Part shown: positions 34,790 through 47,151 of the stretch, piece after piece
Layout of the letters: each line of letters starts with the position of its first letter
How positions within the stretch are numbered: position 1 is the first letter of the stretch
Assembly (NCBI GenBank): GCA_028875055.1
Contig: JAPPGG010000047.1
Span: 53,026 to 117,025 of the forward strand
DNA length: 64,000 bases
Reading direction: 5' to 3'
From: Chloroflexota bacterium
GTDB lineage: Bacteria > Chloroflexota > Dehalococcoidia > Lucifugimonadales > UBA3495
Notes under the pieces: model-generated
Database searches by the model: none
Told to the model about the DNA's origin: nothing
The model's input: the letters and a program-made list of their open reading frames with translations, nothing else
Made by a program: the position numbers and the translations under genes

Positions 34790-35194
34790 TGGTGACGGGC
34801 TGATAATTCAAACACCCCACTTCGTTTCAGAGGAAGGTCCCCGCGTATTAGGCCCGCCGTTGGTGGACTCTGACAGCGGCGAAGGGATGCGTTCCCCGGG
34901 CAGGCCGGTTTCATTCCTGTTGCCGCCCAATTGCGCCAGGGCAGGCTTCAATGGTCCTGGTAACCCGAGCTTGCCGAAGAGTCTGACCTCCGGGCCGAGA
35001 GCCGTAGTCCAGGGCCCGATGGCCGGCAGGCAAATGCAGGCCCAGGTGCTTCGACCCCCGGCATGACATTCTTAAGGACGCGATTGCCCACGGTCCGGGG
35101 GGCGTTTTGCCAGACGAGGCGGCGCCGGGTAAACTAATCGGGCAATTCTGGACCCAGCTTTTGAAGCGATGTTGAACTGAAGAGGTAGAGAGCA
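34790..35194. other. Gene-free interval with degenerate repeats
   Basis: About 400 bases without a supported gene. It contains CTTGCCGAAGAGTCTGACC at about 34971 and CTTCGACC with GGCATGACATTC at about 35049. These look like decayed copies of the dispersed CTTCGGC/CTCAGGG family. GACGCGATTGCC at about 35077 also recurs near copy A (ACGCGATTGCC, 5330). A short open frame at 34779-35066 has no codon support. Confidence 0.45.
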
Positions 35195-36148
35195 ATGGCC
35201 CTGTTTCTGCGGGATGAAGAAGTAAACCAGGCTGTAAATATGGACGACATGCTGGCTGCGATTGAGAATATGCAGCGTCACTACGGCCAGGGTGAGGTTA
35301 TGAACCTGGGGCGACGGAAAATTATCGCGCCAGGTGGCATGCTGTCGGTGATGGGCGGAGGCCTCTTTTACGACGGCATCCTGGGCGTAAAGACCTACAC
35401 CGTGGTACAGGGCAAGTATTCCTTCCAGGTAAGCATCTACAACGCCGACACCGGCGAGCTTATGTGCTACACCCAGGCCAACCGGCTGGGGCAGCTCCGC
35501 ACCGGCGCCACCACCGGCGTGGCGGTGAAGTATCTCTCCAATCCCGATGCCGCTACGGTGGGCATTATCGGGACGGGCTACCAGGCTCCCACGCAGCTGG
35601 AGGCGGTCAGCAAGGTGCGAAACCTCAGCAAGGTGAAGGCGTATAGCCGCACGCCCGAGCGGCGGGAAGCCTTCGCCCAGGCCATGACCAACTCGCTGGG
35701 CGTGACGGTTGACGCGGTGGGAAGCAGCGAGGAGGCGGTTTCGGGCAGCGACATCGTCATTTGCATTGCCGCCGTGCTGGACCCGGTGCTGCAGGGAGAG
35801 TGGCTGTCGCCGGGGGCCACGGTCATTGGGGCGGGCCCAACAACCTGGAGAGCGCGAGAGGTGGACGACGCCACCTTTGCCAGGGCGGCCAAGATTTTTG
35901 TGGACTCGCCGGAGCAGGCCCCCATTGAGGTGGGAGACCTGGCCGGGGCCGTGGACCGGGGCATACTCCAGTGGAGCCAGCTTCAGGAGTTACGCCACGT
36001 GGTAGCCGGCGCGGTAAAGGGGCGGGACAGCGCGGACCAGATCATCTACGCCAAGATGATGGGCACGGGCGTGGCCGACGTGGCCGCCGCCAAGCTGGCC
36101 CACGACAACGCCAAAGCCAGGGGGCTGGGGATGGAGATGGAGTGGTAG
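35195..36148 (+). CDS. Ornithine cyclodeaminase/mu-crystallin family protein
   Basis: 317 aa. It has the GGMLSVMGGGLFYDGILGVKT region, then YTQANRLGQLRTGATTGVA with the catalytic-region Arg. The Rossmann motif ATVGIIGTGYQAPTQLEAV and AYSRTPERREAFAQ follow. Family members are ornithine cyclodeaminases, alanine dehydrogenases or imine reductases; specificity cannot be assigned. It stands alone on the plus strand. Confidence 0.9.
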   Translation: MALFLRDEEVNQAVNMDDMLAAIENMQRHYGQGEVMNLGRRKIIAPGGMLSVMGGGLFYDGILGVKTYTVVQGKYSFQVSIYNADTGELMCYTQANRLGQLRTGATTGVAVKYLSNPDAATVGIIGTGYQAPTQLEAVSKVRNLSKVKAYSRTPERREAFAQAMTNSLGVTVDAVGSSEEAVSGSDIVICIAAVLDPVLQGEWLSPGATVIGAGPTTWRAREVDDATFARAAKIFVDSPEQAPIEVGDLAGAVDRGILQWSQLQELRHVVAGAVKGRDSADQIIYAKMMGTGVADVAAAKLAHDNAKARGLGMEMEW

Positions 36149-36239
36149 AGCCCTTATCCAGGGCAACTAATGGTCACGAACAAGCACGAGTGACAGCCGG
36201 GATTGCATAATCTCTTACCATTGTCGGCCGGTGAGGTAT

Positions 36240-36271
36240 GCAGGGGCGGGTTTCAAACCCGCCCTTGCTAC
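36240..36271. repeat. Palindromic GCAGGGGCGGG repeat, copy 3
   Basis: GCAGGGGCGGGTTTCAAACC followed by CGCCCTTGCTAC is a variant of the GTAGGGGCG family with a TTTCAAA centre. It sits downstream of the convergent SMP-30 gene. Confidence 0.55.
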
Positions 36272-36361
36272 ATTCCGAGGTGCTTTTTCCGCCCGTCGTG
36301 CTCTTCACCAACCATCTACCCATTAGTGAACATTCGCGCCCATTCGTGGATTAGAGGAAAA

Positions 36362-37264
36362 TCACGGCCACATAATCCAGCCGGTGTGGTCCGTCCGCGC
36401 GCGGAAGAGGTGGCCGCTGCCGGTGGTGACGTAGAGGGTCTTCATGTCGGCGTCGCCGAAGCAGCAGTTGGTGGCCCTTTCAACGCGGATGGGGTGAGTT
36501 TCCAGCACCCTGCCTTCGGGTGAGAAGACATAAACCATGGGGCCCGGCCCGCCCGACTCCCAGCCGGCGCAGGCGATGATGTTGCCGTCGGTGTCCAGGG
36601 TCATGCCGTCCACGCCCCGCTGGGCGCCCCGGTGGTCCACCCCGAAGGTGTGCAGCGACTCGTACTCGCCCAGGGACCCGTCGTCGTTGATGGGGTAGGC
36701 GCGCAGCTCCCGAAGGCGGTCGAGACCGTAGTCACTCTGGGCCACGTAAAGGGTTTTCTGGTCGCGGGAGATTATGATGCCGTTGGGGCGGGTGATGTCG
36801 GTGGTGACGCGCTTAAGGTCGTAGTCGCCGTCGCCGTCGCCGGTGGGGTCCAGCCGGAGCACGGACATGTGGTCCAGCTCCTGGGGGCCGCTTTCGCCGA
36901 TGCCGCTGTAGGGGTCGGTGAACCAGATTCGGCCGGAGCGGTCCACCACCAGGTCGTTGGGATTGTTGTGACGCTTCCCGTCCAGCGTGTGGGGCAGGGA
37001 AGTAATGGTCTGCCCGTCCTTTTCGAAGCGGACGATGCGCCGTCCGCCCTGCTGGCAGCCAAAGAGGTTGCCGGAGACGTCGAAACACAGGCCGTTGACG
37101 TAATTGACGTTGGTAAAATACTCGGTGGTCTCGCCGGTCCTGGGGTCGTAACGCATCAGGCGGCAGCCTGGTATGTGGGTGAAGATGACGGCCTCGCCGT
37201 CCCACACCGGTCCTTCGGTGGTGCCGCCGTAGGGTCCCGCTACCAGTTCAAAGTCCCAGCTCAT
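36362..37264 (-). CDS. SMP-30/gluconolactonase-family protein
   Basis: 300 aa from the ATG at 37262-37264, with AAAGGAGG upstream. A six-bladed beta-propeller pattern is seen: LVAGPYGGTTEGPVWDGEAV (metal Glu), YVNGLCFDVSGNLFGC, NDLVVDRSGRIWFTDP with the conserved Asn-Asp, and ITRPNGIIISRDQKTLYVAQ. These are lactonase metal-site regions. It probably hydrolyses a sugar lactone or similar. It lies 79 nt downstream of carB on the same strand, but a link to pyrimidine synthesis is not obvious. Confidence 0.9.
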   Translation of the reverse strand: MSWDFELVAGPYGGTTEGPVWDGEAVIFTHIPGCRLMRYDPRTGETTEYFTNVNYVNGLCFDVSGNLFGCQQGGRRIVRFEKDGQTITSLPHTLDGKRHNNPNDLVVDRSGRIWFTDPYSGIGESGPQELDHMSVLRLDPTGDGDGDYDLKRVTTDITRPNGIIISRDQKTLYVAQSDYGLDRLRELRAYPINDDGSLGEYESLHTFGVDHRGAQRGVDGMTLDTDGNIIACAGWESGGPGPMVYVFSPEGRVLETHPIRVERATNCCFGDADMKTLYVTTGSGHLFRARTDHTGWIMWP

Positions 37265-37342
37265 GGCTCTGTCCTCCTTTAGGCTGCAAGTCCCTGGTAT
37301 GTTGTCCTGAATTGCCCCTCTTGTTTCCTGGTGGGCCGGCTG

Positions 37343-40660
<3,318 letters not shown>

Positions 40661-40796
40661 ACTGGACTGAATTCCTCCCCGAGAATTAGCGGACTCCTGA
40701 TAACCAATGACATGGCATGGAATGGGCGCCCACAAGGAGCGCCCCTGGGTGGTTGCGCCGGTTATAGCCCCAGCGCTCCCCCGGTATCATGGGTAC

Positions 40797-40826
40797 GGGG
40801 CGGCTGCAGGGGCCGCCCCTTTAATT
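40797..40826. repeat. GGGGCGGC palindromic repeat, copy 4
   Basis: GGGGCGGC and GCCGCCCC flank a TGCAGGG loop and are followed on the plus strand by TTTAATT. It lies between carB and the unknown 140-aa gene, so on the minus operon strand it has no T-run. It is a member or relative of the GTAGGGGCG family. Confidence 0.5.
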
Positions 40827-40841
40827 GGCAATTACCCTTCC

Positions 40842-41264
40842 CTAGCTGAAGGTAGGCAGCCGGCCAGGCAGCTGCATCAACCCCCGGTCGTACAGGTGGT
40901 TGATCATTTCGCAGCAGAAGGACCCGTAATAGACTCCGTCAAAGTCCAGCTTGGCCATGCCGGGGAAGTCCTGCTCAGCCCGGGGCGGCACCCGGAAATT
41001 GACGGTGTCATCGCCGGTCTTCTGCACCTCGATGCAGCCCACCGGTTCCTCGTAAACCCGGTTGTTGCGCAGGTCCACCAGCTTGACGTTCAGTTCCCAG
41101 CGGCTGCCCAGGCGGGCCCGGCTTACCGAGGCCAGTTGGTAGCCGAAGTTGTTGTGTTCAATTTTCGGTACTACCTGGTCCAGCAGCCCCAGCATGTTGG
41201 AAAGACTGATGGGAAGATCGGCTTCCACGCCTTCTTCCAGGAGTACCATTGCAAAGGTGGACAT
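40842..41264 (-). CDS. Unknown protein encoded between carA and carB
   Basis: 140 aa from the ATG at 41262-41264, behind GGAGGG. No signal peptide or membrane helix. Segments include AMVLLEEGVEADLPISLSNM, NFGYQLASVSRARLGSRWEL and YYGSFCCEMINHLYDRGL. It has two adjacent cysteines (FCCEM). It contains no motif I recognise. It lies inside the pyrimidine operon, 129 nt after carA and about 180 nt before carB, on the same strand. Role unknown. Confidence 0.75.
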   Translation of the reverse strand: MSTFAMVLLEEGVEADLPISLSNMLGLLDQVVPKIEHNNFGYQLASVSRARLGSRWELNVKLVDLRNNRVYEEPVGCIEVQKTGDDTVNFRVPPRAEQDFPGMAKLDFDGVYYGSFCCEMINHLYDRGLMQLPGRLPTFS

Positions 41265-41393
41265 AATAACCCTCCAAATAATGCGATCAGGAATCGAACT
41301 AACCGGTCCGTCCGCCGGAAATTCCGCCCCACTGAGCGGAAACGTCAGCGTCGGCCTTCAACACATCCCTTGCCACACCTCCCCACATAAAGG

Positions 41394-42536
41394 TTAGTGG
41401 TTAAATTCCTTAACCATCCCCAGGAATTCGTCGAAAATATACTCGTTGTCCCTGGGCCCGGGCGATGCCTCCGAATGGTACTGGATGGTAAAAAGGGGCA
41501 TATCCCGGTGGCGGGTTCCTTCCACGGTACCGTCATTCAGATTAATGTGGGACACCTCCAGCCCCGGGGGCAGGGTGTCCGGGTCCACCGCGAATCCGTG
41601 GTTCTGGGCGGTGATATATACCCGCCCGGTGGCCAGGTCCTGCACCGGATGGTTGCCGCCCCGGTGGCCGAACTTCAACTTGAATGTATCGGCGCCCAAC
41701 GCCCGGGCGACCAGTTGGTGGCCGAGGCAGATGCCCATGACCGGCACCCTTCCCAGTATCTGCCGCACGTTGCCCACCACGTAGCCCAGCAACTGAGGGT
41801 CGCCGGGCCCAGGCGAAAGCAGGATGCCCGACGGGTTCATGGCCAGCATATCCTCGGCGGAAGTCTCCGCCGGAACCGCGATAACCTCGCAGCCCCGCGC
41901 CTGCAGCAGGCGAAGAATGTTGTACTTGAGCCCCACATCGGTTACCAGGATGCGGCGTCTGGGCTCGCCACCTTCGGCGGATTGGGTTCCGGCCGGCTGG
42001 GGGCCCTCAAGGCTCCACCGGTAACGGTCTGCCGCCGTTACCGTCCTCACCAGGTCCTGGTCTTCGTAGCGGGGCATTTCCGCCAGCCTCGCTGCGGCGG
42101 CTTCCGGTGAACCGGTGGTCAGCAGGCCCATCATTACGCCCCGGTCCCGCAAGCGGCGGGTGACGGCCCTGGTGTCCACCCCGCAAATTCCGGGAATGCC
42201 CTGGGACTTCAGGTACTCGTCCAGGGTGCGGTCGCTGCGGCCGTGGCTGGGCTGGTCGCAATGTTCCCTTACAATAAAGCCGGCCACCCGAATTCTGGCC
42301 GACTCAAAGTCCTGGGGATTGATACCGTAGTTGCCCACCAGAGGATAAGTCAAGGTAACCAGCTGACCAGCATAGGACGGATCGGTGAGGACCTCCTGGT
42401 AACCGGTCATGCTGGTATTGAAGACGACCTCGCCGTGGCCGTCCACCCGGGCGCCCATGGACTCGCCCCGGTGGACCGAGCCATCCTCCAGGACAAGGTA
42501 AGCTGGAACGGAACTCTCGCTATCGGAAGTTGCCAA
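41394..42536 (-). CDS. carA: Carbamoyl-phosphate synthase small subunit
   Basis: 380 aa from the TTG at 42534-42536, after AAGAGG. N-terminal CarA domain: LEDGSVHRGESMGARVDG, then FNTSMTGYQEVLTDPSYAGQ. The class I glutamine amidotransferase domain follows with GILLSPGPGDP and nucleophile Cys270 in VMGICLGHQL, and a His in FTIQYHSEASPGP. It supplies ammonia from glutamine to CarB. Confidence 0.96.
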   Translation of the reverse strand: MATSDSESSVPAYLVLEDGSVHRGESMGARVDGHGEVVFNTSMTGYQEVLTDPSYAGQLVTLTYPLVGNYGINPQDFESARIRVAGFIVREHCDQPSHGRSDRTLDEYLKSQGIPGICGVDTRAVTRRLRDRGVMMGLLTTGSPEAAAARLAEMPRYEDQDLVRTVTAADRYRWSLEGPQPAGTQSAEGGEPRRRILVTDVGLKYNILRLLQARGCEVIAVPAETSAEDMLAMNPSGILLSPGPGDPQLLGYVVGNVRQILGRVPVMGICLGHQLVARALGADTFKLKFGHRGGNHPVQDLATGRVYITAQNHGFAVDPDTLPPGLEVSHINLNDGTVEGTRHRDMPLFTIQYHSEASPGPRDNEYIFDEFLGMVKEFNH

Positions 42537-42612
42537 TGTTCAGAACCTCTTATTTTCTGCCCGCGAATTAAGGGAATGTTCACCAACGAGTATTCGTGGA
42601 TAAACCAACTCT

Positions 42613-43974
42613 CTACACCCCAAAGTCCTGGTGGACCAACCGGCCGTCAACCATGGTGGCCATAACCCGGCCCTTCAGGGAAACGCCCTGCAAGGGAGTG
42701 TTGCGGCCCTTGGAGGCGAACTGGCTGGTATCCACCGTCCATTCCAGGTTAGGGTCAAACAGCACCAGGTCTGCCGGCGAACCGGCCTCCAGGGTGGCGT
42801 ATTTCTCAAAACTGGGCCCCAGCACCCGCGCCGGTCCCACCGTCAAGCGGTCCACCAGCGCGCTCATGGAAATGCGGCCGCCGTGCACCAGGGACAGCAG
42901 GGATCCGAGGGCTGTTTCCAGCACGCTGATGCCGAAAGAGGCTTCCTCGTAGGTAACCTCCTTGCTGGCCACCTCGTGAGGGGCGTGGTCGGTGGCGATG
43001 CAGTCAATAACCCCCTCGGCCAGGCCCACGATCAGCGCTTCAACGTCGCTTCGGGTTCGCAGAGGTGGATATACCTTGGTGGAAGTGTCGTAGTTGCGGG
43101 AGCCTGCCCTGCAACGCAAACTTCCCTGGTACCCCAGGGCCCACTCGTCAGTCAGGTAAAGGTGCTGAGGGCACACCTCGCAGGTAACCGATACGCCCCG
43201 CTGCCGGGCCTGACGGACCAGGTCAACGGAGCCGGCGGTGCTCAGGTGGGCCAGGTGCAGCCAGCCGCCGGTCATTTCGGCCAGCGCCAGGTCTCTCGAC
43301 ACCATGGCCTCCTCGGCTGCGGCCGGAATGCCCGGCAGGCCCAGGCGGGTGGCAATCCACCCCTCGGCCATGACTCCGCCGCAGCAAAGGCCGTTTTCCT
43401 GGCAGTGGTTAATTACCGGCATACCCAGGTCCAGGGTGTAGGTCAACGCCAGGCGCATGATGTTGGGGTCGTAAACCGGATCGCCGTCGTCGCTGTAGGC
43501 CACCACCCCGGCAGCGGCCAGTTCCTCCATCTCCGACAGTTCCCGACCTTTTCGGCCCTTGGTAACTGCGCCAATGGGGAAGACCCTCACCACTGCGTCG
43601 GATTCCACACGTCGCTTTACCAGTTCCACCATCGCCTCGTTATCTATGGCCGGATCGGTATTGGGCATGCAACACAGCGACGTGAACCCACCCCGGGCTG
43701 CTGCCTGAGTGCCGGTGGCAATGGTCTCCTTGTACTCGTAGCCCGGCTCTCGCAGATGCGCGTGAAGGTCGATGAACCCGGGCGCGACCACCAGGCCGTT
43801 GGCGGGAATCGTGTGGGTGCCGTCGGGCACATTGGACGGAGTAAGGGTCGGGCCCGCGGAAACTATTCTGCCTTCCTGGGTCAGGGCATCCCCGACAACG
43901 TCAATCCCCCTTCCGGGATCAACTATGCGGGCGCCCTTTATCAGCACAGGTCTGTTGTAAGTTCGGTTGATCAA
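42613..43974 (-). CDS. pyrC: Dihydroorotase
   Basis: 453 aa from the TTG at 43972-43974. Type I dihydroorotase features: ANGLVVAPGFIDLHAHLREP with the metal His pair, NHCQENGLC, and the late CIATDHAPHEV. Metal-binding His and Asp residues are all present. It closes carbamoyl aspartate to dihydroorotate. It lies between pyrB and carA. Confidence 0.95.
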   Translation of the reverse strand: MINRTYNRPVLIKGARIVDPGRGIDVVGDALTQEGRIVSAGPTLTPSNVPDGTHTIPANGLVVAPGFIDLHAHLREPGYEYKETIATGTQAAARGGFTSLCCMPNTDPAIDNEAMVELVKRRVESDAVVRVFPIGAVTKGRKGRELSEMEELAAAGVVAYSDDGDPVYDPNIMRLALTYTLDLGMPVINHCQENGLCCGGVMAEGWIATRLGLPGIPAAAEEAMVSRDLALAEMTGGWLHLAHLSTAGSVDLVRQARQRGVSVTCEVCPQHLYLTDEWALGYQGSLRCRAGSRNYDTSTKVYPPLRTRSDVEALIVGLAEGVIDCIATDHAPHEVASKEVTYEEASFGISVLETALGSLLSLVHGGRISMSALVDRLTVGPARVLGPSFEKYATLEAGSPADLVLFDPNLEWTVDTSQFASKGRNTPLQGVSLKGRVMATMVDGRLVHQDFGV

Positions 43975-44069
43975 TCTCTCTTATCCGCTGATTCGTACAA
44001 GTTGTGCCAGTAGTATTTCCTTGTCTGCCGCCGCTCCGAGAAGGGAACCGGGCGACGGGCCCGGGACAA

Positions 44070-45697
<1,628 letters not shown>

Positions 45698-46252
45698 TCA
45701 GGCCCGCGCTCCACTCATGGTATTGATAGTTTCCACCAGGGTGGTCATTGCCTCTTCAAGCTGGTCAACCACGGACGAATCCAGCAGTTCCCCGTTCTGA
45801 CCGAACACGCTTGCGGCGTTGGGCACCAGCACCATGGGCCTGGGAATTAGCCACGCTCCCTCGCACTGGAGGCAGTCGGACAGGTGCAGGTGCATCCGGA
45901 TGCCGCCGGAACGCCCGGGGGTGGTACTCATGGCAAAAACAACCTTGTTGGTCCAGCAGTTGGGCGGACGGCAGGTCCACTCGATGGCGTTCTTCATCAC
46001 GGCCGATATGGAATGGTTGTATTCAGGGGAAGCGACCAGCAGCCCGTCGGCGCTCTGCATGGCGCTACGCAGGGCTGCTACCGGCTCGGGAAAGGTCCCG
46101 TCGTCCAGGTCGCCGTTGAACAGGGTCAGGCCGCCCAGGCTGGCCTCTTCCACCTCGACACCTTTGCCCTTGAGGATGTCTGCGGCCGCCCTGGTCAACT
46201 TGTGGTTCCAGGAGTCCTGGCGCAGGCTGCCGACAATGCTGACGATTTTCAT
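45698..46252 (-). CDS. NADPH-dependent FMN reductase-family protein, first gene of the pyr operon
   Basis: 184 aa from the ATG at 46250-46252, behind GGAGAGAG. It has the flavodoxin-like N-terminus MKIVSIVGSLRQDSWNHKLT and GLLVASPEYNHSISAVMKNAIEW, both marking the NADPH-dependent FMN reductase family. It is a flavin or quinone reductase using NADPH. It lies 9 nt upstream of pyrR and downstream of the PyrR-type leader, so it is expected to be regulated with pyrimidine genes. Its role there is unclear. Confidence 0.9.
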   Translation of the reverse strand: MKIVSIVGSLRQDSWNHKLTRAAADILKGKGVEVEEASLGGLTLFNGDLDDGTFPEPVAALRSAMQSADGLLVASPEYNHSISAVMKNAIEWTCRPPNCWTNKVVFAMSTTPGRSGGIRMHLHLSDCLQCEGAWLIPRPMVLVPNAASVFGQNGELLDSSVVDQLEEAMTTLVETINTMSGARA

Positions 46253-46295
46253 AGTTGCTGCTCTCTCCGCCCGGAAGACGGGCGGCGTGGGATTT

Positions 46296-46330
46296 CCAAA
46301 ATAAAGCCCCTTGGCCAGCTGGCAAGGGGT
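46296..46330 (-). terminator. Attenuator terminator in the pyr leader
   Basis: On the minus strand CCCCTTG pairs with CAAGGGG (46307-46329) and is followed by CTTTATTTT. It lies 44-77 nt before the FMN reductase start. Its 5' arm TTGCCAGC (46318-46325) is perfectly complementary to GCTGGCAA in the PyrR-binding loop region (46393-46400). The two structures are therefore mutually exclusive. Confidence 0.8.
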
Positions 46331-46390
46331 CAGGCGAGATAGCCCCCTCCGCAACTTTGCGACGAGCCGGACTACTCAAAGGCCAGAATA

Positions 46391-46420
46391 CTTTGCCAGC
46401 CTCACGGGACTGCTTAAAAG
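46391..46420 (-). promoter_or_regulatory. PyrR-binding loop (leader RNA element)
   Basis: The minus-strand leader contains AGTCCCGTGAGGCT at its core, flanked by CTTTTAAGC and GGCAAAG. This matches the PyrR-binding loop consensus (UCC-x-G-x-GAGG). The outer arms CTTT and AAAG pair. The 3' part, GCTGGCAA, is also the antiterminator strand for the downstream terminator. A candidate -10 TATAGT lies upstream at 46502-46507. UMP-bound PyrR would stabilise the loop and allow termination. Confidence 0.85.
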
Positions 46421-46560
46421 ACGGCCGGGGCTATTCAGTTTCTCGGTACTGGCGAAGCGACATCACCGGCCACCCGGCCCGCGCCTCGAAAACACTCAAA
46501 CACTATAACACTATTCGTTGCTTTGTGCAGGTTTATTTACGCCTTCTTGCACGCAGGCTG

Positions 46561-46914
46561 TTATGGCGCTGGCGCAGGGGCCGCAGCTGCACAAACTGAC
46601 ACTTCAACGTCAACGGTTCCGAAAGTGGTTGAAAGGGTCGAAGATGATCCTGTGGCGTCACCCATTAATGCCAGATCCTCATCGGTTATAGGGCGGTTAT
46701 GGTAGGCCTTCGCTGCTTCAAGAGACATGGGACTCTGTGGCAATGAGTCCCCGTGTTGAATCATGCCTTCAATGTGAAACTCTACTGCCTCTCGAACCAT
46801 TGCCTGAACCTCTCCCCAAGTTTGGCCTGTGGTTATGCAACCGGGGAAGTCTGGCAGATAAGCGCAATAGTTCCTTTCGGTTTCTTCAAAAATGACGACA
46901 TATCTGGCTTTCAT
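46561..46914 (-). CDS. hicB: HicB-type antitoxin
   Basis: 117 aa from the ATG at 46912-46914, overlapping the hicA stop on ATGA. The HicB fold is visible in YVVIFEETERNYCAYLPDFP, GCITTGQTWGEVQAMVREAV and EFHIEGMIQHGDSLP. The C-terminal tail lacks an obvious DNA-binding RHH or HTH, and ends in a low-complexity Ala/Pro run. It should neutralise the adjacent HicA. Confidence 0.9.
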   Translation of the reverse strand: MKARYVVIFEETERNYCAYLPDFPGCITTGQTWGEVQAMVREAVEFHIEGMIQHGDSLPQSPMSLEAAKAYHNRPITDEDLALMGDATGSSSTLSTTFGTVDVEVSVCAAAAPAPAP

Positions 46915-47111
46915 GGATTGTGCCTCTTCAATCCCGCTTGAGTGAGGATACTTCGCCACGTTCTTGGGTCTAAATCGTCGCCTGGGCGACCCGGGACTGT
47001 CACCGTCCCGGGTTTGTCGGGGTGATGAAATTGACGATGGCTACCTCGTGTCCTGACCAGTCGCCATCCGTCTCGCTCTATCAATCTTAACGCATCCCTA
47101 ACCTTGGGCAT
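46911..47111 (-). CDS. hicA: HicA-type mRNA interferase toxin
   Basis: 66 aa, typical HicA length. It has RDALRLIERDGWRLVRTRGSH with the catalytic His25 in the RGSHRQF motif, and the double-stranded-RNA-binding-like fold end VPGRPGDDLDPRTWRSIL. It is an RNA-cleaving toxin. It precedes hicB in a standard hicA-hicB order. Confidence 0.92.
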   Translation of the reverse strand: MPKVRDALRLIERDGWRLVRTRGSHRQFHHPDKPGTVTVPGRPGDDLDPRTWRSILTQAGLKRHNP

Positions 47112-47151
47112 GCATCAAAGGGTGTTTGTAGCAAGCCTGAAAAGGCAACGC

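Noticed and set aside
34779..35066. 95-codon plus-strand frame after the MFS gene
   Set aside because: No ribosome site, no homologous motif, and it covers the terminator tail and degenerate repeats.
36240..36271. CRISPR-like or tandem repeat
   Set aside because: Single palindromes at scattered sites without regular spacers; no array anywhere in the window.
40797..40826. Terminator between the unknown gene and carB
   Set aside because: The T-rich stretch is on the plus strand, whereas both flanking genes are transcribed from the minus strand; more likely a dispersed palindrome.
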